Program-made: the position numbers and the translations under genes
Assembly: GCA_900545305.1 (NCBI GenBank)
Contig: UQYD01000055.1
Location: 1-9,623 of the forward strand
Direction of reading: 5' to 3'
Source: an uncultured Eubacterium sp.
Lineage (GTDB): Bacteria > Bacillota > Clostridia > Lachnospirales > CAG-274
DNA length: 9,623 nucleotides
In this document: in pieces, positions 1 to 5,770 of the stretch
How positions within the stretch are numbered: the stretch's first letter is position 1
How the letters are laid out: each line of letters starts with the position of its first letter
The notes under the pieces: generated by a model
Databases searched by the model: none
The model's input: only the letters and a program-made list of their open reading frames with translations
What the model was told of the DNA's origin: nothing

Positions 1-300
1 ATAAATATCCTGTGAAACCTGTAATCCAAAATAACTTCCCATTGGATATACAGCATTAACTTTTCCCTCTGTAATAGTAATATCCATAGAATTAATGTGA
101 TTTTCAAAAGCCTTTGCTAAATCTTTCCCTGAAATAGCAGGCAAACCTAAATAATTCTGTATTTGATGTGCTTTCTGTACCTTATCACTAAAATTAGGAT
201 TTCCTATTAATAATATTTTTTTATTTCTGATTTTTGCAGTTATTGCAGCTGACAATCCAGCCGGTCCTGTACCTATTATTGCTATATCATATCTTTCCAT
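1..300 (-). CDS. Thioredoxin-reductase-like NAD(P)/FAD-dependent oxidoreductase, N-terminal part
   Basis: Only the first 100 codons are present; the gene runs off the left edge. The protein starts MERYDIAIIGTGPAGLSAAI, a Rossmann FAD-binding motif (G10-x-G12-x-x-G15) at the extreme N-terminus. Around residues 44-58 it reads KAHQIQNYLGLPAISG, matching the region after the first FAD segment in thioredoxin reductases (usually ENYxGxP-x-x-x-G). Such enzymes pass electrons from NAD(P)H through FAD to a disulfide in thioredoxin or a related partner in the cytoplasm. The CxxC redox site and the NAD(P) domain would lie outside the window, so true TrxB, a ferredoxin-dependent relative or another family member cannot be told apart. 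The start is supported by AGGAGA at 307-312, six bases upstream, and by a promoter at 334-361. It is divergent from the pab operon. Confidence 0.8.
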   Translation of the reverse strand, partial: MERYDIAIIGTGPAGLSAAITAKIRNKKILLIGNPNFSDKVQKAHQIQNYLGLPAISGKDLAKAFENHINSMDITITEGKVNAVYPMGSYFGLQVSQDIY

Positions 301-333
301 AATATTTCTCCTAAAACATTAATCTATATTTAC

Positions 334-361
334 ATTTTATCAAATACCATTCCTTTGTCAA
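334..361 (-). promoter_or_regulatory. Sigma-A promoter of the flavoprotein gene
   Basis: On the minus strand, TTGACA (356-361) and TAAAAT (334-339) are separated by 16 bases. The predicted transcript starts near 327 and has a short leader with AGGAGA before the ATG at 300. The -35 box is perfect and the -10 box matches 5 of 6. Confidence 0.7.
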
Positions 362-397
362 TAATTTTTATTGTTTCCAAAATGATAAAATTTATAT

Positions 398-426
398 TTG
401 CCTTAAACTTCATACTATGATATAAT
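398..426 (+). promoter_or_regulatory. Sigma-A promoter of the pabABC operon
   Basis: TTGCCT (398-403), a 17-base spacer and a perfect TATAAT (421-426) place transcription start near 432-434. This leaves a leader of about 105 bases before pabA, which contains a terminator hairpin. The start point lies at a near-palindrome, TACAA-AA-TTGTA (432-443), which could be an operator or the foot of a small 5' stem; its role is unknown. Confidence 0.7.
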
Positions 427-472
427 CGTTTTACAAAATTGTATATAGGTGTGCCTGAATTACAGAAGACTG

Positions 473-515
473 CCGAAATAGACTCATATCACTATGGGTT
501 TATTTCGGTTTTTTT
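473..515 (+). terminator. Intrinsic terminator inside the pabA leader (candidate attenuator)
   Basis: Bases 473-488 pair with 493-508 as a 16-bp stem around a 4-base loop (489-492), followed directly by seven T at 509-515. The stem includes two G-U pairs (481/500 and 484/497) that would be mismatches on the other strand, so it is built for plus-strand RNA. It lies about 40 bases after the predicted start of transcription and ends 22 bases before the pabA ATG. No promoter is visible between it and pabA, so transcripts must read through it. That suggests conditional termination, but the sensor is not recognised. A weak CAG-AAGA-CTG mini-hairpin (463-472) abuts its 5' side. I do not recognise a known THF riboswitch, T-box or other named class here. 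Confidence 0.75.
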
Positions 516-537
516 ATTTTATGTTGGAGGTTTCATG

Positions 538-1134
538 ATGTTTATAATGATAGATAACTACGATTCATTTGTCTACAACCTGTCTGCCTATTTTCAAGAG
601 TTGGGACAAAATATAAAAGTAATAAGAAATGATAAAGTGACAATTAAAGAACTAAAAAAAATAGAAGATTTAAGTGGAATAATAATATCTCCCGGTCCCG
701 GTAATCCAAAAGACGGTGGTATTTCAGAAGAAGTTATAAAATATTTTTGCAATAAAATTCCTATTCTAGGTGTATGTTTAGGGCATCAAATTATTGGTCA
801 TTCCTTCGGTGCAAAGGTTTGTTGTGGTACAACACCAGTACATGGAAAAGTAACTGAAATAATAAATAATGGAAAAGGACTTTTTAATAATCTTCCAACG
901 CACTACAATGTAACAAGGTATCATTCCTTAGTAGTAGATAAAACATCTTTACCTAGTGAATTAAATATTGATGCCATCTCAAGTGACGGTGCAATTATGG
1001 CAATTTCTCACTGTAAATATCCCGTATATGGAATACAATTTCATCCGGAAGCTGTTTTAACAGAAAATGGACACGAATTACTAAACAACTTTATTAAAAT
1101 ATGTCAACAATGGAGGTACAAGAATTGTCTTTAA
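538..1134 (+). CDS. pabA: Aminodeoxychorismate synthase, glutamine amidotransferase subunit
   Basis: This is the class I glutamine amidotransferase that hydrolyses glutamine and channels ammonia to PabB for p-aminobenzoate and folate synthesis. It has 198 residues, normal for PabA/TrpG. Visible motifs are IDNYDSF near the N-terminus, SPGPGNP (about 51-57, oxyanion region), the nucleophile loop GVCLGHQ with Cys80, and QFHPEA with the catalytic His169 and Glu171. The start at 538 gives MFIMIDNYDSF, which aligns with the usual MILLIDNYDSF, and sits 7 bases after GGAGG (526-530); the ATG at 535 is possible but close to that site. The frame stays open upstream to a TTG at 439, but that part crosses the leader terminator and has no ribosome site. 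The gene overlaps pabB by 10 bases. PabA and TrpG cannot be separated by sequence alone; the linked PabB and PabC decide, although the protein could also serve tryptophan synthesis. Confidence 0.93.
   Translation: MFIMIDNYDSFVYNLSAYFQELGQNIKVIRNDKVTIKELKKIEDLSGIIISPGPGNPKDGGISEEVIKYFCNKIPILGVCLGHQIIGHSFGAKVCCGTTPVHGKVTEIINNGKGLFNNLPTHYNVTRYHSLVVDKTSLPSELNIDAISSDGAIMAISHCKYPVYGIQFHPEAVLTENGHELLNNFIKICQQWRYKNCL
1112..1127 (+). promoter_or_regulatory. Ribosome binding site that sets a TTG start for pabB
   Basis: GGAGG (1112-1116) lies inside the end of pabA and is followed after 8 bases by TTG (1125-1127), in the pabB frame. The in-frame ATG at 1101 has no Shine-Dalgarno sequence upstream, and the ATG at 1110 overlaps the GGAGG itself. 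TTG is therefore the preferred start. Confidence 0.7.
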
Positions 1135-2480
1135 AATATAAAAAGCTGAAAAATTATTGCCCTATTGAAGTTTTATATTCTCACTTTCACAATACAAAGT
1201 CTATTTTTCTGGATTCTTCTCTAAAAAACAAATACGGCAAATATTCTGTAATAGGTTTGTACCCTTATTTAGAAGTAAAAGAAAGCAACGGCATTTTAAA
1301 AGTAAATGATAATGAAGCAAGTGGAAATTTATTAGATTTTTTAGACAGCTACATTAAAGAAAATAAGCAAGAAAACAATACCACCCTTCCTATTATTAGT
1401 GGTGCTATAGGTTATTTAACTTACGACTATGGTAGAAAATTTGAAAATATATCTTCAAAACATAATAAAGAAATTGATACACCTGATGCTTTATTTACAT
1501 TTTATGACCTGTACATAATTGAAGATTTAGAGAAAAATGAAATTTACATTTCCACTCAAGAAAAATTTAATTCTATAGAAAATTATGAAGACGAAATAGA
1601 AAATATATTAAATAAAAATAACATAAGCTCTGATGAAAATACAATTTGCAATATTACTTCTGACTTTAGCAAAAATGAATATTTAGATGCTGTGGAATCT
1701 ATGAGGAATTTTATTAAAACAGGTGATATTTATATTGCAAATATGACAAGGCAAATTAAAATAGAAAGTGACAGAAAGCCTTATGATATTTTTTGCTATT
1801 TAAGAAAACATAACCCTTCTCCATTTGGTGTTTATTTTAACGATGGAGATTTTCAAATTGTAAGTGCCTCTCCTGAAAGATTTTTAAAAGTACGAAATGG
1901 CATAGTAGAAACACGTCCAATAAAAGGTACTAGAAAAAGAGGTTCAACCACTGAAGAAGATATACTCTTGAAAAAAGAATTGGAAAATTCTAAAAAAGAT
2001 AAAAGTGAATTATTAATGATAGTTGACCTAGAAAGAAATGACTTAAACAGAGTATGTAAGGCAGGAAGTGTAAATGTAAGTGAGCTATTTAATGTTGAAG
2101 AATATGCAACTGTCTTTCATCTGGTATCAACTGTTCGCGGAGAATTAAAAGATGATAAAACTGTTATTGACCTACTTAAATCTACTTTTCCCGGTGGCTC
2201 AATAACTGGTGCACCTAAAATTCGTGCTATGGAAATCATAGACAAGTTGGAACATAGTCAAAGAGGTTTATATACAGGCTCTATGGGATATTTGACATTA
2301 AATGGAGATTGTGATTTAAACATTGTAATTCGCACATTGGTTCACAAAAATGGCACTTACAACTTAGGTGTAGGTGGAGGCATCACCTATGAATCAAATC
2401 CTGAATTTGAATATGAAGAAACTGAACAAAAAGCAAAAGCACTTATAGATGCTATTACAGGAGGAAAAACAAGTGAGTAA
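1125..2480 (+). CDS. pabB: Aminodeoxychorismate synthase component I
   Basis: This chorismate-binding enzyme uses ammonia from PabA to convert chorismate to 4-amino-4-deoxychorismate. From the TTG start it has 451 residues, the family's normal length. The C-terminal catalytic half carries SASPERF, then PIKGTRKRG with Lys267, DLERND (301-306), TVRGEL, FPGGSITGAPK (355-365), GLYTGSMGY and VGGGITYESNPEFEYEE (about 416-432, with the Mg-binding acidic residues). PIKGT is diagnostic: aminodeoxychorismate synthases have Lys here (Lys274 in E. coli PabB, forming a covalent intermediate), while anthranilate synthase TrpE usually has PIAGT. The N-terminal half is the less conserved Anth_synt_I_N domain. 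The gene overlaps pabA by 10 bases and pabC by 8, which points to translational coupling. An in-frame ATG at 1101 would add 8 residues. Confidence 0.94.
   Translation: MSLKYKKLKNYCPIEVLYSHFHNTKSIFLDSSLKNKYGKYSVIGLYPYLEVKESNGILKVNDNEASGNLLDFLDSYIKENKQENNTTLPIISGAIGYLTYDYGRKFENISSKHNKEIDTPDALFTFYDLYIIEDLEKNEIYISTQEKFNSIENYEDEIENILNKNNISSDENTICNITSDFSKNEYLDAVESMRNFIKTGDIYIANMTRQIKIESDRKPYDIFCYLRKHNPSPFGVYFNDGDFQIVSASPERFLKVRNGIVETRPIKGTRKRGSTTEEDILLKKELENSKKDKSELLMIVDLERNDLNRVCKAGSVNVSELFNVEEYATVFHLVSTVRGELKDDKTVIDLLKSTFPGGSITGAPKIRAMEIIDKLEHSQRGLYTGSMGYLTLNGDCDLNIVIRTLVHKNGTYNLGVGGGITYESNPEFEYEETEQKAKALIDAITGGKTSE
2459..2475 (+). promoter_or_regulatory. Ribosome binding site that sets a GTG start for pabC
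   Basis: AGGAGG (2459-2464) is followed after 8 bases by GTG (2473-2475), which overlaps the end of pabB. The in-frame ATG at 2449 lies upstream of this site and has no Shine-Dalgarno sequence of its own, so GTG is preferred. Confidence 0.75.
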
Positions 2481-3222
2481 TAATATAAAAATAACAGCAG
2501 ACGAAGGCTACTGGTTTGGACTGGGAGCTTTTGAAACAATTTTGGTCTACAAAAATAAAGCTATTTTTATTGACGAGCATTTAGACAGATTAAAAAATGC
2601 TGTTAGCTACTTAAATATAGTACAAGAACCTATTGACCAATGGATTGATAAGCGAAAAAATGAAATAGAAAAATATATTTCAGAAAATCCAATGGAAAAT
2701 GGTGTACTAAAATTAACAGTATCTAAAGAAAATATTACCATTACATCAAGGCAGAACACATATACTACAGAACAATATGAAAAAGGCTTTGAGCTAGAAT
2801 ACAGTAATATAAGAAGAAATGAAACTTCCCCTTTTACATATATGAAAACATTAAGCTATAGTGATTGTATATGGGAAAAGAGAAAAGCAAAAGAAAATGG
2901 TTTTGACGAACCTATATTTTTAAATACGAAAGGAGAAATTTGCGAGGGAGCAACAACTAATATATTTTTCGTTTCAAAGGATAAAATTGTAACCCCTCCT
3001 GTGTCCAGTGGACTTTTAAACGGAGTATTGCGACAACACATAATGAAAATAGCAAATGTAGAAGAACGCATTATTAGACCTGAAAATATTGGCGAATTTA
3101 CAGAAATATTTATTACCAACTCTCTTTTAGGTGTTATGCCTGTAAAAAGATTTGGAGAACATACTTTTAATTCAAGAAATATTACAAGCAAACTTATAGC
3201 TGAATATTACAATAATTTATAG
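2473..3222 (+). CDS. pabC: Aminodeoxychorismate lyase (PLP enzyme, fold type IV)
   Basis: This PLP-dependent lyase splits 4-amino-4-deoxychorismate into p-aminobenzoate and pyruvate, the last step of the operon's pathway. From the GTG start it has 249 residues, close to the family's usual 250-290. Fold-type-IV features are GLGAFETI (about 16-23), HLDRL with Arg39, the Schiff-base lysine in YMKTLSY (Lys125), CEGATTNIFF with Glu158, and SSGLLNGVLR near the phosphate-binding region. The 33-residue gap between Lys125 and Glu158 equals that between Lys140 and Glu173 of E. coli PabC. Branched-chain aminotransferase and D-amino-acid aminotransferase share this fold; the pabA and pabB neighbours and the short length make PabC the best call. 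It is the last gene of the operon and ends just before a bidirectional terminator. Confidence 0.9.
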   Translation: MSNNIKITADEGYWFGLGAFETILVYKNKAIFIDEHLDRLKNAVSYLNIVQEPIDQWIDKRKNEIEKYISENPMENGVLKLTVSKENITITSRQNTYTTEQYEKGFELEYSNIRRNETSPFTYMKTLSYSDCIWEKRKAKENGFDEPIFLNTKGEICEGATTNIFFVSKDKIVTPPVSSGLLNGVLRQHIMKIANVEERIIRPENIGEFTEIFITNSLLGVMPVKRFGEHTFNSRNITSKLIAEYYNNL

Positions 3223-3224
3223 AC

Positions 3225-3267
3225 AAAAAAAGATTGAATCCCCACTAAGAGGACTCAATCTTTTTTT
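3225..3267. terminator. Bidirectional terminator between pabC and cstA
   Basis: GATTGA (3232-3237) pairs with TCAATC (3255-3260), and TCC (3239-3241) with GGA (3251-3253), around a 9-base loop. Seven A on the left (3225-3231) and seven T on the right (3261-3267) give a U-tract in either direction. The single A/C mismatch on the plus strand (3238/3254) becomes a U-G pair on the minus strand, so the hairpin is slightly better for cstA transcripts, though it serves both convergent units. Confidence 0.9.
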
Positions 3268-3270
3268 AGT

Positions 3271-4725
3271 TTATTCTTCCTTTACTTTAACATTACCTTT
3301 TTTAATAATAGCTGTATAAAGGAAAATTCCCAAGAATACTAATGCTACTATTATACCAATAGGATAAGCTATTGCTGTGCCAAGATTTAAACATTCTGGA
3401 GCATAAACAAAATATGTTGCTGATACAGCTGACATAAATGTTGCTGGGAATACTGTAATCCAGCAGAATTTATTATTCTTATACAAGTACATTGATGCTG
3501 CCCATAAAGCAATCATTGCTAAAGTCTGATTTGACCAGCTGAAATATCTCCAAACGATGTTGTAGTTAAGCTGACAAATTATAGCACCAACAAGTAATAA
3601 TGGCACACAGATAATCAAACGCTTCTTATAAGATTTCTGATTAATCTTAAACCAGTCTGCAATAACTAATCTTGCTGAACGGAATGCAGTATCGCCAGAT
3701 GTAATTGGACAAGCAATAACACCAATCATAGCTAATATGATACCAACGCCACCCATTGTCTTTAAACATACATCATAAACTGTAGCAGCCTGACCAGAGT
3801 CAGTTAATAACTGTGATAAACCTGTCATTAAGCCACCAGTTTTTTCATAAACTGCACAACCGGCAGCAGCCCAAACCAAAGCTATAATGCCTTCACTAAC
3901 CATAGCACCATAGAATACCAAATGTGACTGCTTTTCAGACTTACAGCATCTAGCAACCAATGGAGACTGTGTAGCATGGAAACCAGAAATAGCACCACAG
4001 GCAACAGTAATAAACATAACCGGCCAAACAGGTGTACCAGCTGGATGTAAATTAGTTAATGTAATTTCAGGAATTGTATATCCATGAGTAAATATACCTA
4101 CACCTACACCAACTGCCATAACAATTAAACATATACCAAACAATGGATATATTTTACCGATAATCTTATCAATAGGGATGAAAGTTGCAATAAAGTAATA
4201 AATTAAAATTATAATTAACCAAAAATTTGTGTTTACAAGAAGTCCTGAAGCAACTCCCTGCTTACCAATTAACATCGCAATCAAACTTGCCGGACCGACT
4301 GCGAAAACGGCACCAACCATAACAAGAAGAATTACACTAAACACACGCATAATCTGCTTTACCAAACTACCTAAGTACATTCCTGTTAATTCAGAAACTG
4401 ACGCACCATCGTGTCGCATACTTAAAAAGCCAACTGAAAAATCGTGTACGCCACCACCTAGAATAGTTCCCAATGTAATCCATAGGAATACAGATGGTCC
4501 CCATTGTGCTCCTGACAAAGCACCATAAATTGGTCCAAGACCAGCTATGTTCAAAAGCTGTATGGTAAATAATTTCCATGTAGGCATTGTAACATAGTCA
4601 ACACCATCACTTAAACGAACAGCCGGTGTTTCTCTGTCATCTGGTCCATAAACCTTTTCTACAACTTTACCGTAGATAAAATATCCACCAATTAAAATAA
4701 TAAGACAACTAAAAAAACTAATCAT
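3271..4725 (-). CDS. cstA: Carbon starvation protein A family transporter (peptide or pyruvate uptake)
   Basis: This is a polytopic inner-membrane transporter of the CstA family, of the short type common in clostridia (484 residues; E. coli CstA and BtsT are about 700). Family signatures are TPAVRLSDGVDYV (33-45), NIAGLGPIYGALSGAQWG (59-76), TLGTILGGGVHDF (84-96) with the following MRHDGASV, and GAISGFHATQSPLVARCC in the middle. Many long hydrophobic segments are visible across the protein. E. coli relatives import peptides (CstA) and pyruvate (BtsT); which substrate applies here cannot be read from sequence. The ATG at 4725 follows GAGGG (4733-4737) by 7 bases. The gene is monocistronic, with a perfect promoter upstream and a shared terminator downstream. 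No two-component sensor gene is adjacent in this window. Confidence 0.9.
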   Translation of the reverse strand: MISFFSCLIILIGGYFIYGKVVEKVYGPDDRETPAVRLSDGVDYVTMPTWKLFTIQLLNIAGLGPIYGALSGAQWGPSVFLWITLGTILGGGVHDFSVGFLSMRHDGASVSELTGMYLGSLVKQIMRVFSVILLVMVGAVFAVGPASLIAMLIGKQGVASGLLVNTNFWLIIILIYYFIATFIPIDKIIGKIYPLFGICLIVMAVGVGVGIFTHGYTIPEITLTNLHPAGTPVWPVMFITVACGAISGFHATQSPLVARCCKSEKQSHLVFYGAMVSEGIIALVWAAAGCAVYEKTGGLMTGLSQLLTDSGQAATVYDVCLKTMGGVGIILAMIGVIACPITSGDTAFRSARLVIADWFKINQKSYKKRLIICVPLLLVGAIICQLNYNIVWRYFSWSNQTLAMIALWAASMYLYKNNKFCWITVFPATFMSAVSATYFVYAPECLNLGTAIAYPIGIIVALVFLGIFLYTAIIKKGNVKVKEE

Positions 4726-4729
4726 AAGC

Positions 4730-4776
4730 GTTCCCTCTTTTCCCGTACTAGAAAACTTTAATTCTTTAGTTCCCTC
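4730..4776 (-). repeat. 8-bp direct repeat GAGGGAAC in the cstA leader
   Basis: On the minus strand GAGGGAAC occurs at 4769-4776 and again at 4730-4737, 39 bases apart. The second copy contains the cstA Shine-Dalgarno sequence. The first overlaps a 6-codon ATG-to-TAA frame (MRELKN). The leader is about 65 bases long. The repeat may be chance. Confidence 0.4.
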
Positions 4777-4797
4777 ATCCCTATTTCATTTGTCTAC

Positions 4798-4826
4798 ATT
4801 ATATATCCATTCCTTGATTTTGTCAA
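4798..4826 (-). promoter_or_regulatory. Perfect-consensus sigma-A promoter of cstA
   Basis: On the minus strand TTGACA (4821-4826) and TATAAT (4798-4803) are separated by exactly 17 bases. Transcription should start near 4790. A flawless promoter on a gene of a family usually tied to carbon limitation suggests either strong constitutive expression or control by a repressor or at the RNA level. Confidence 0.85.
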
Positions 4827-5061
4827 TTTTATACAAATATATATTTATTATTTTTCTCTTTTTATTAAAACCCCACTATTAGAGCCACTTACCAAAATTA
4901 TCTTTCCGAAAAAATATTATATTTTAAGGATTTATTTTTCATTTTTATGTATATATAGTCAAAAAAATTTATTAAATTAAGAAATTTTATCCAAATTATT
5001 TATAAATTTATATGACTTTTCATTTTTTTGACAAAATATTCGTTTTTTCTTCATTTTTATA
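4827..5061. other. AT-rich divergent intergenic region, no gene seen
   Basis: This is the central part of the 435-base gap between cstA and xpt. It holds long A and T runs, a 12-bp palindrome TATAAATTTATA (5001-5012) and three near-copies of TTCATTTTTAT (4938-4948, 5019-5029, 5050-5060). A TTGACA at 5028-5033 has no good -10 box at 16-18 bases. No open frame with a ribosome site and no recognisable structured RNA was found. The A/T tracts could be curved DNA or UP-element-like sequence for the flanking promoters, but this is inference. Confidence 0.5.
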
Positions 5062-5102
5062 TTGCCAAAAACACAAAAATTTGTTACCATATTCTTTATA
5101 AT
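5062..5102 (+). promoter_or_regulatory. Probable xpt-pbuX promoter region, exact boxes ambiguous
   Basis: The best-spaced pair is TTGCCA (5062-5067), 17 bases, TACCAT (5085-5090). A perfect TATAAT (5097-5102) lies just downstream but has no -35 box at 17 bases. TTGTTA (5081-5086) with TATTAT (5102-5107) is a third option, with a 15-base spacer. All place the start between about 5097 and 5115, giving a leader of at most about 65 bases. Confidence 0.45.
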
Positions 5103-5109
5103 ATTATTT

Positions 5110-5151
5110 CGTTTACATCAAAAATCCTAAACTGTAAACAACAAACGGAGG
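5110..5151 (+). promoter_or_regulatory. Inverted repeat and alternative pairing at the xpt ribosome site
   Basis: GTTTACA (5111-5117) and TGTAAAC (5133-5139) form a 7-bp stem with a 15-base loop. The same left arm, as TTCGTTT (5108-5114), can instead pair with AAACGGA (5143-5149), which covers part of the GGAGG at 5147-5151. The two pairings exclude each other. This could be a small RNA switch at the level of translation, or a DNA operator dyad; it may also be chance in AT-rich sequence. Confidence 0.35.
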
Positions 5152-5160
5152 AAAACAAAA

Positions 5161-5742
5161 ATGAATTTTTTAGAAGAACGTATCGTTAAAGACGGTATTG
5201 TTAAAGAAGGAAATGTTTTAAAGGTAGACAGTTTCCTTAATCATCAGATGGATATTCATCTTTTTGAACAAATGGGCGAAGAATTTAAGCGTCGTTTCAA
5301 AGATAAGCCTATTAACAAAATTTTAACTATTGAAGCATCAGGCATTGGTATTGCTTGTATCGTTGCAAAATATTTTGATGCTCCTGTTGTATTTGCTAAA
5401 AAGACTAAGAGTATTAACATCGAAGGCGAAATGTACATTGCTGAAGTTGAATCATTTACTCATAAGTGCAAAAATCAGGTTATTGTATCTAAAAAATTCC
5501 TTTCACCTGATGACCACGTTTTAATTATTGATGACTTCCTTGCAAACGGCTGTGCATTACAGGGCTTAATTTCTATTGTTTTAGAATCTGGTGCATCTGT
5601 TGAAGGTATCGGTATTGCTATTGAAAAGGGATTCCAGTCTGGTGGTAGAATTATCAGAAACCTTGGCTATCACTTAGAATCTCTTGCTATTGTAGATAGT
5701 ATGGACGCCTCTAATAGCACTATTGTATTCCACGAACAATAA
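5161..5742 (+). CDS. xpt: Xanthine phosphoribosyltransferase
   Basis: Xpt is a cytoplasmic salvage enzyme that converts xanthine and PRPP to XMP and pyrophosphate. The 193-residue protein matches the length and layout of Bacillus subtilis Xpt throughout. It has VLKVDSFLNHQ with Leu20 and Asn27, EASGIGIA, PVVFAKKTKS, the PRPP-binding motif VLIIDDFLANG (120-130), and IEKGFQ with Lys156. Asn27 and Lys156 sit at the same positions as the base-recognising residues of the B. subtilis enzyme, which supports xanthine rather than hypoxanthine/guanine or adenine as substrate. The ATG follows GGAGG (5147-5151) by 9 bases. It is the first gene of xpt-pbuX, 28 bases before the permease start. The guanine riboswitch that precedes this operon in B. 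subtilis is not seen here. Confidence 0.95.
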   Translation: MNFLEERIVKDGIVKEGNVLKVDSFLNHQMDIHLFEQMGEEFKRRFKDKPINKILTIEASGIGIACIVAKYFDAPVVFAKKTKSINIEGEMYIAEVESFTHKCKNQVIVSKKFLSPDDHVLIIDDFLANGCALQGLISIVLESGASVEGIGIAIEKGFQSGGRIIRNLGYHLESLAIVDSMDASNSTIVFHEQ

Positions 5743-5770
5743 AAATTAAATACAAAGGAAAAAATTAAAA

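Noticed and set aside
439..537. N-terminal extension of pabA from a TTG at 439, or a leader peptide in that frame
   Set aside because: The frame crosses the terminator hairpin, has no ribosome site, and the PabA family begins right at MxxxIDNYDSF. The TTG is also only a few bases from the predicted transcription start.
1125..2480. Anthranilate synthase TrpE instead of PabB
   Set aside because: The motif is PIKGT (with the PabB lysine) rather than PIAGT, and the gene sits with pabC and no other trp genes.
2856..3191. 111-codon minus-strand open frame inside pabC
   Set aside because: It is a shadow of pabC with no ribosome site and no family resemblance; pabC is well supported on the plus strand.
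4229..4579. Open frames overlapping cstA (99 codons plus, 62 codons minus)
   Set aside because: They lie within the well-supported CstA coding frame and show no ribosome site or recognisable motif.
5034..5047. PurR box upstream of xpt (AAATATTCGTTTTT)
   Set aside because: It fits the reversed B. subtilis PurBox pattern only partly, and the region is so rich in A and T that such a match is expected by chance. No properly placed second box was found; CCGAA at 4906-4910 is too far away.
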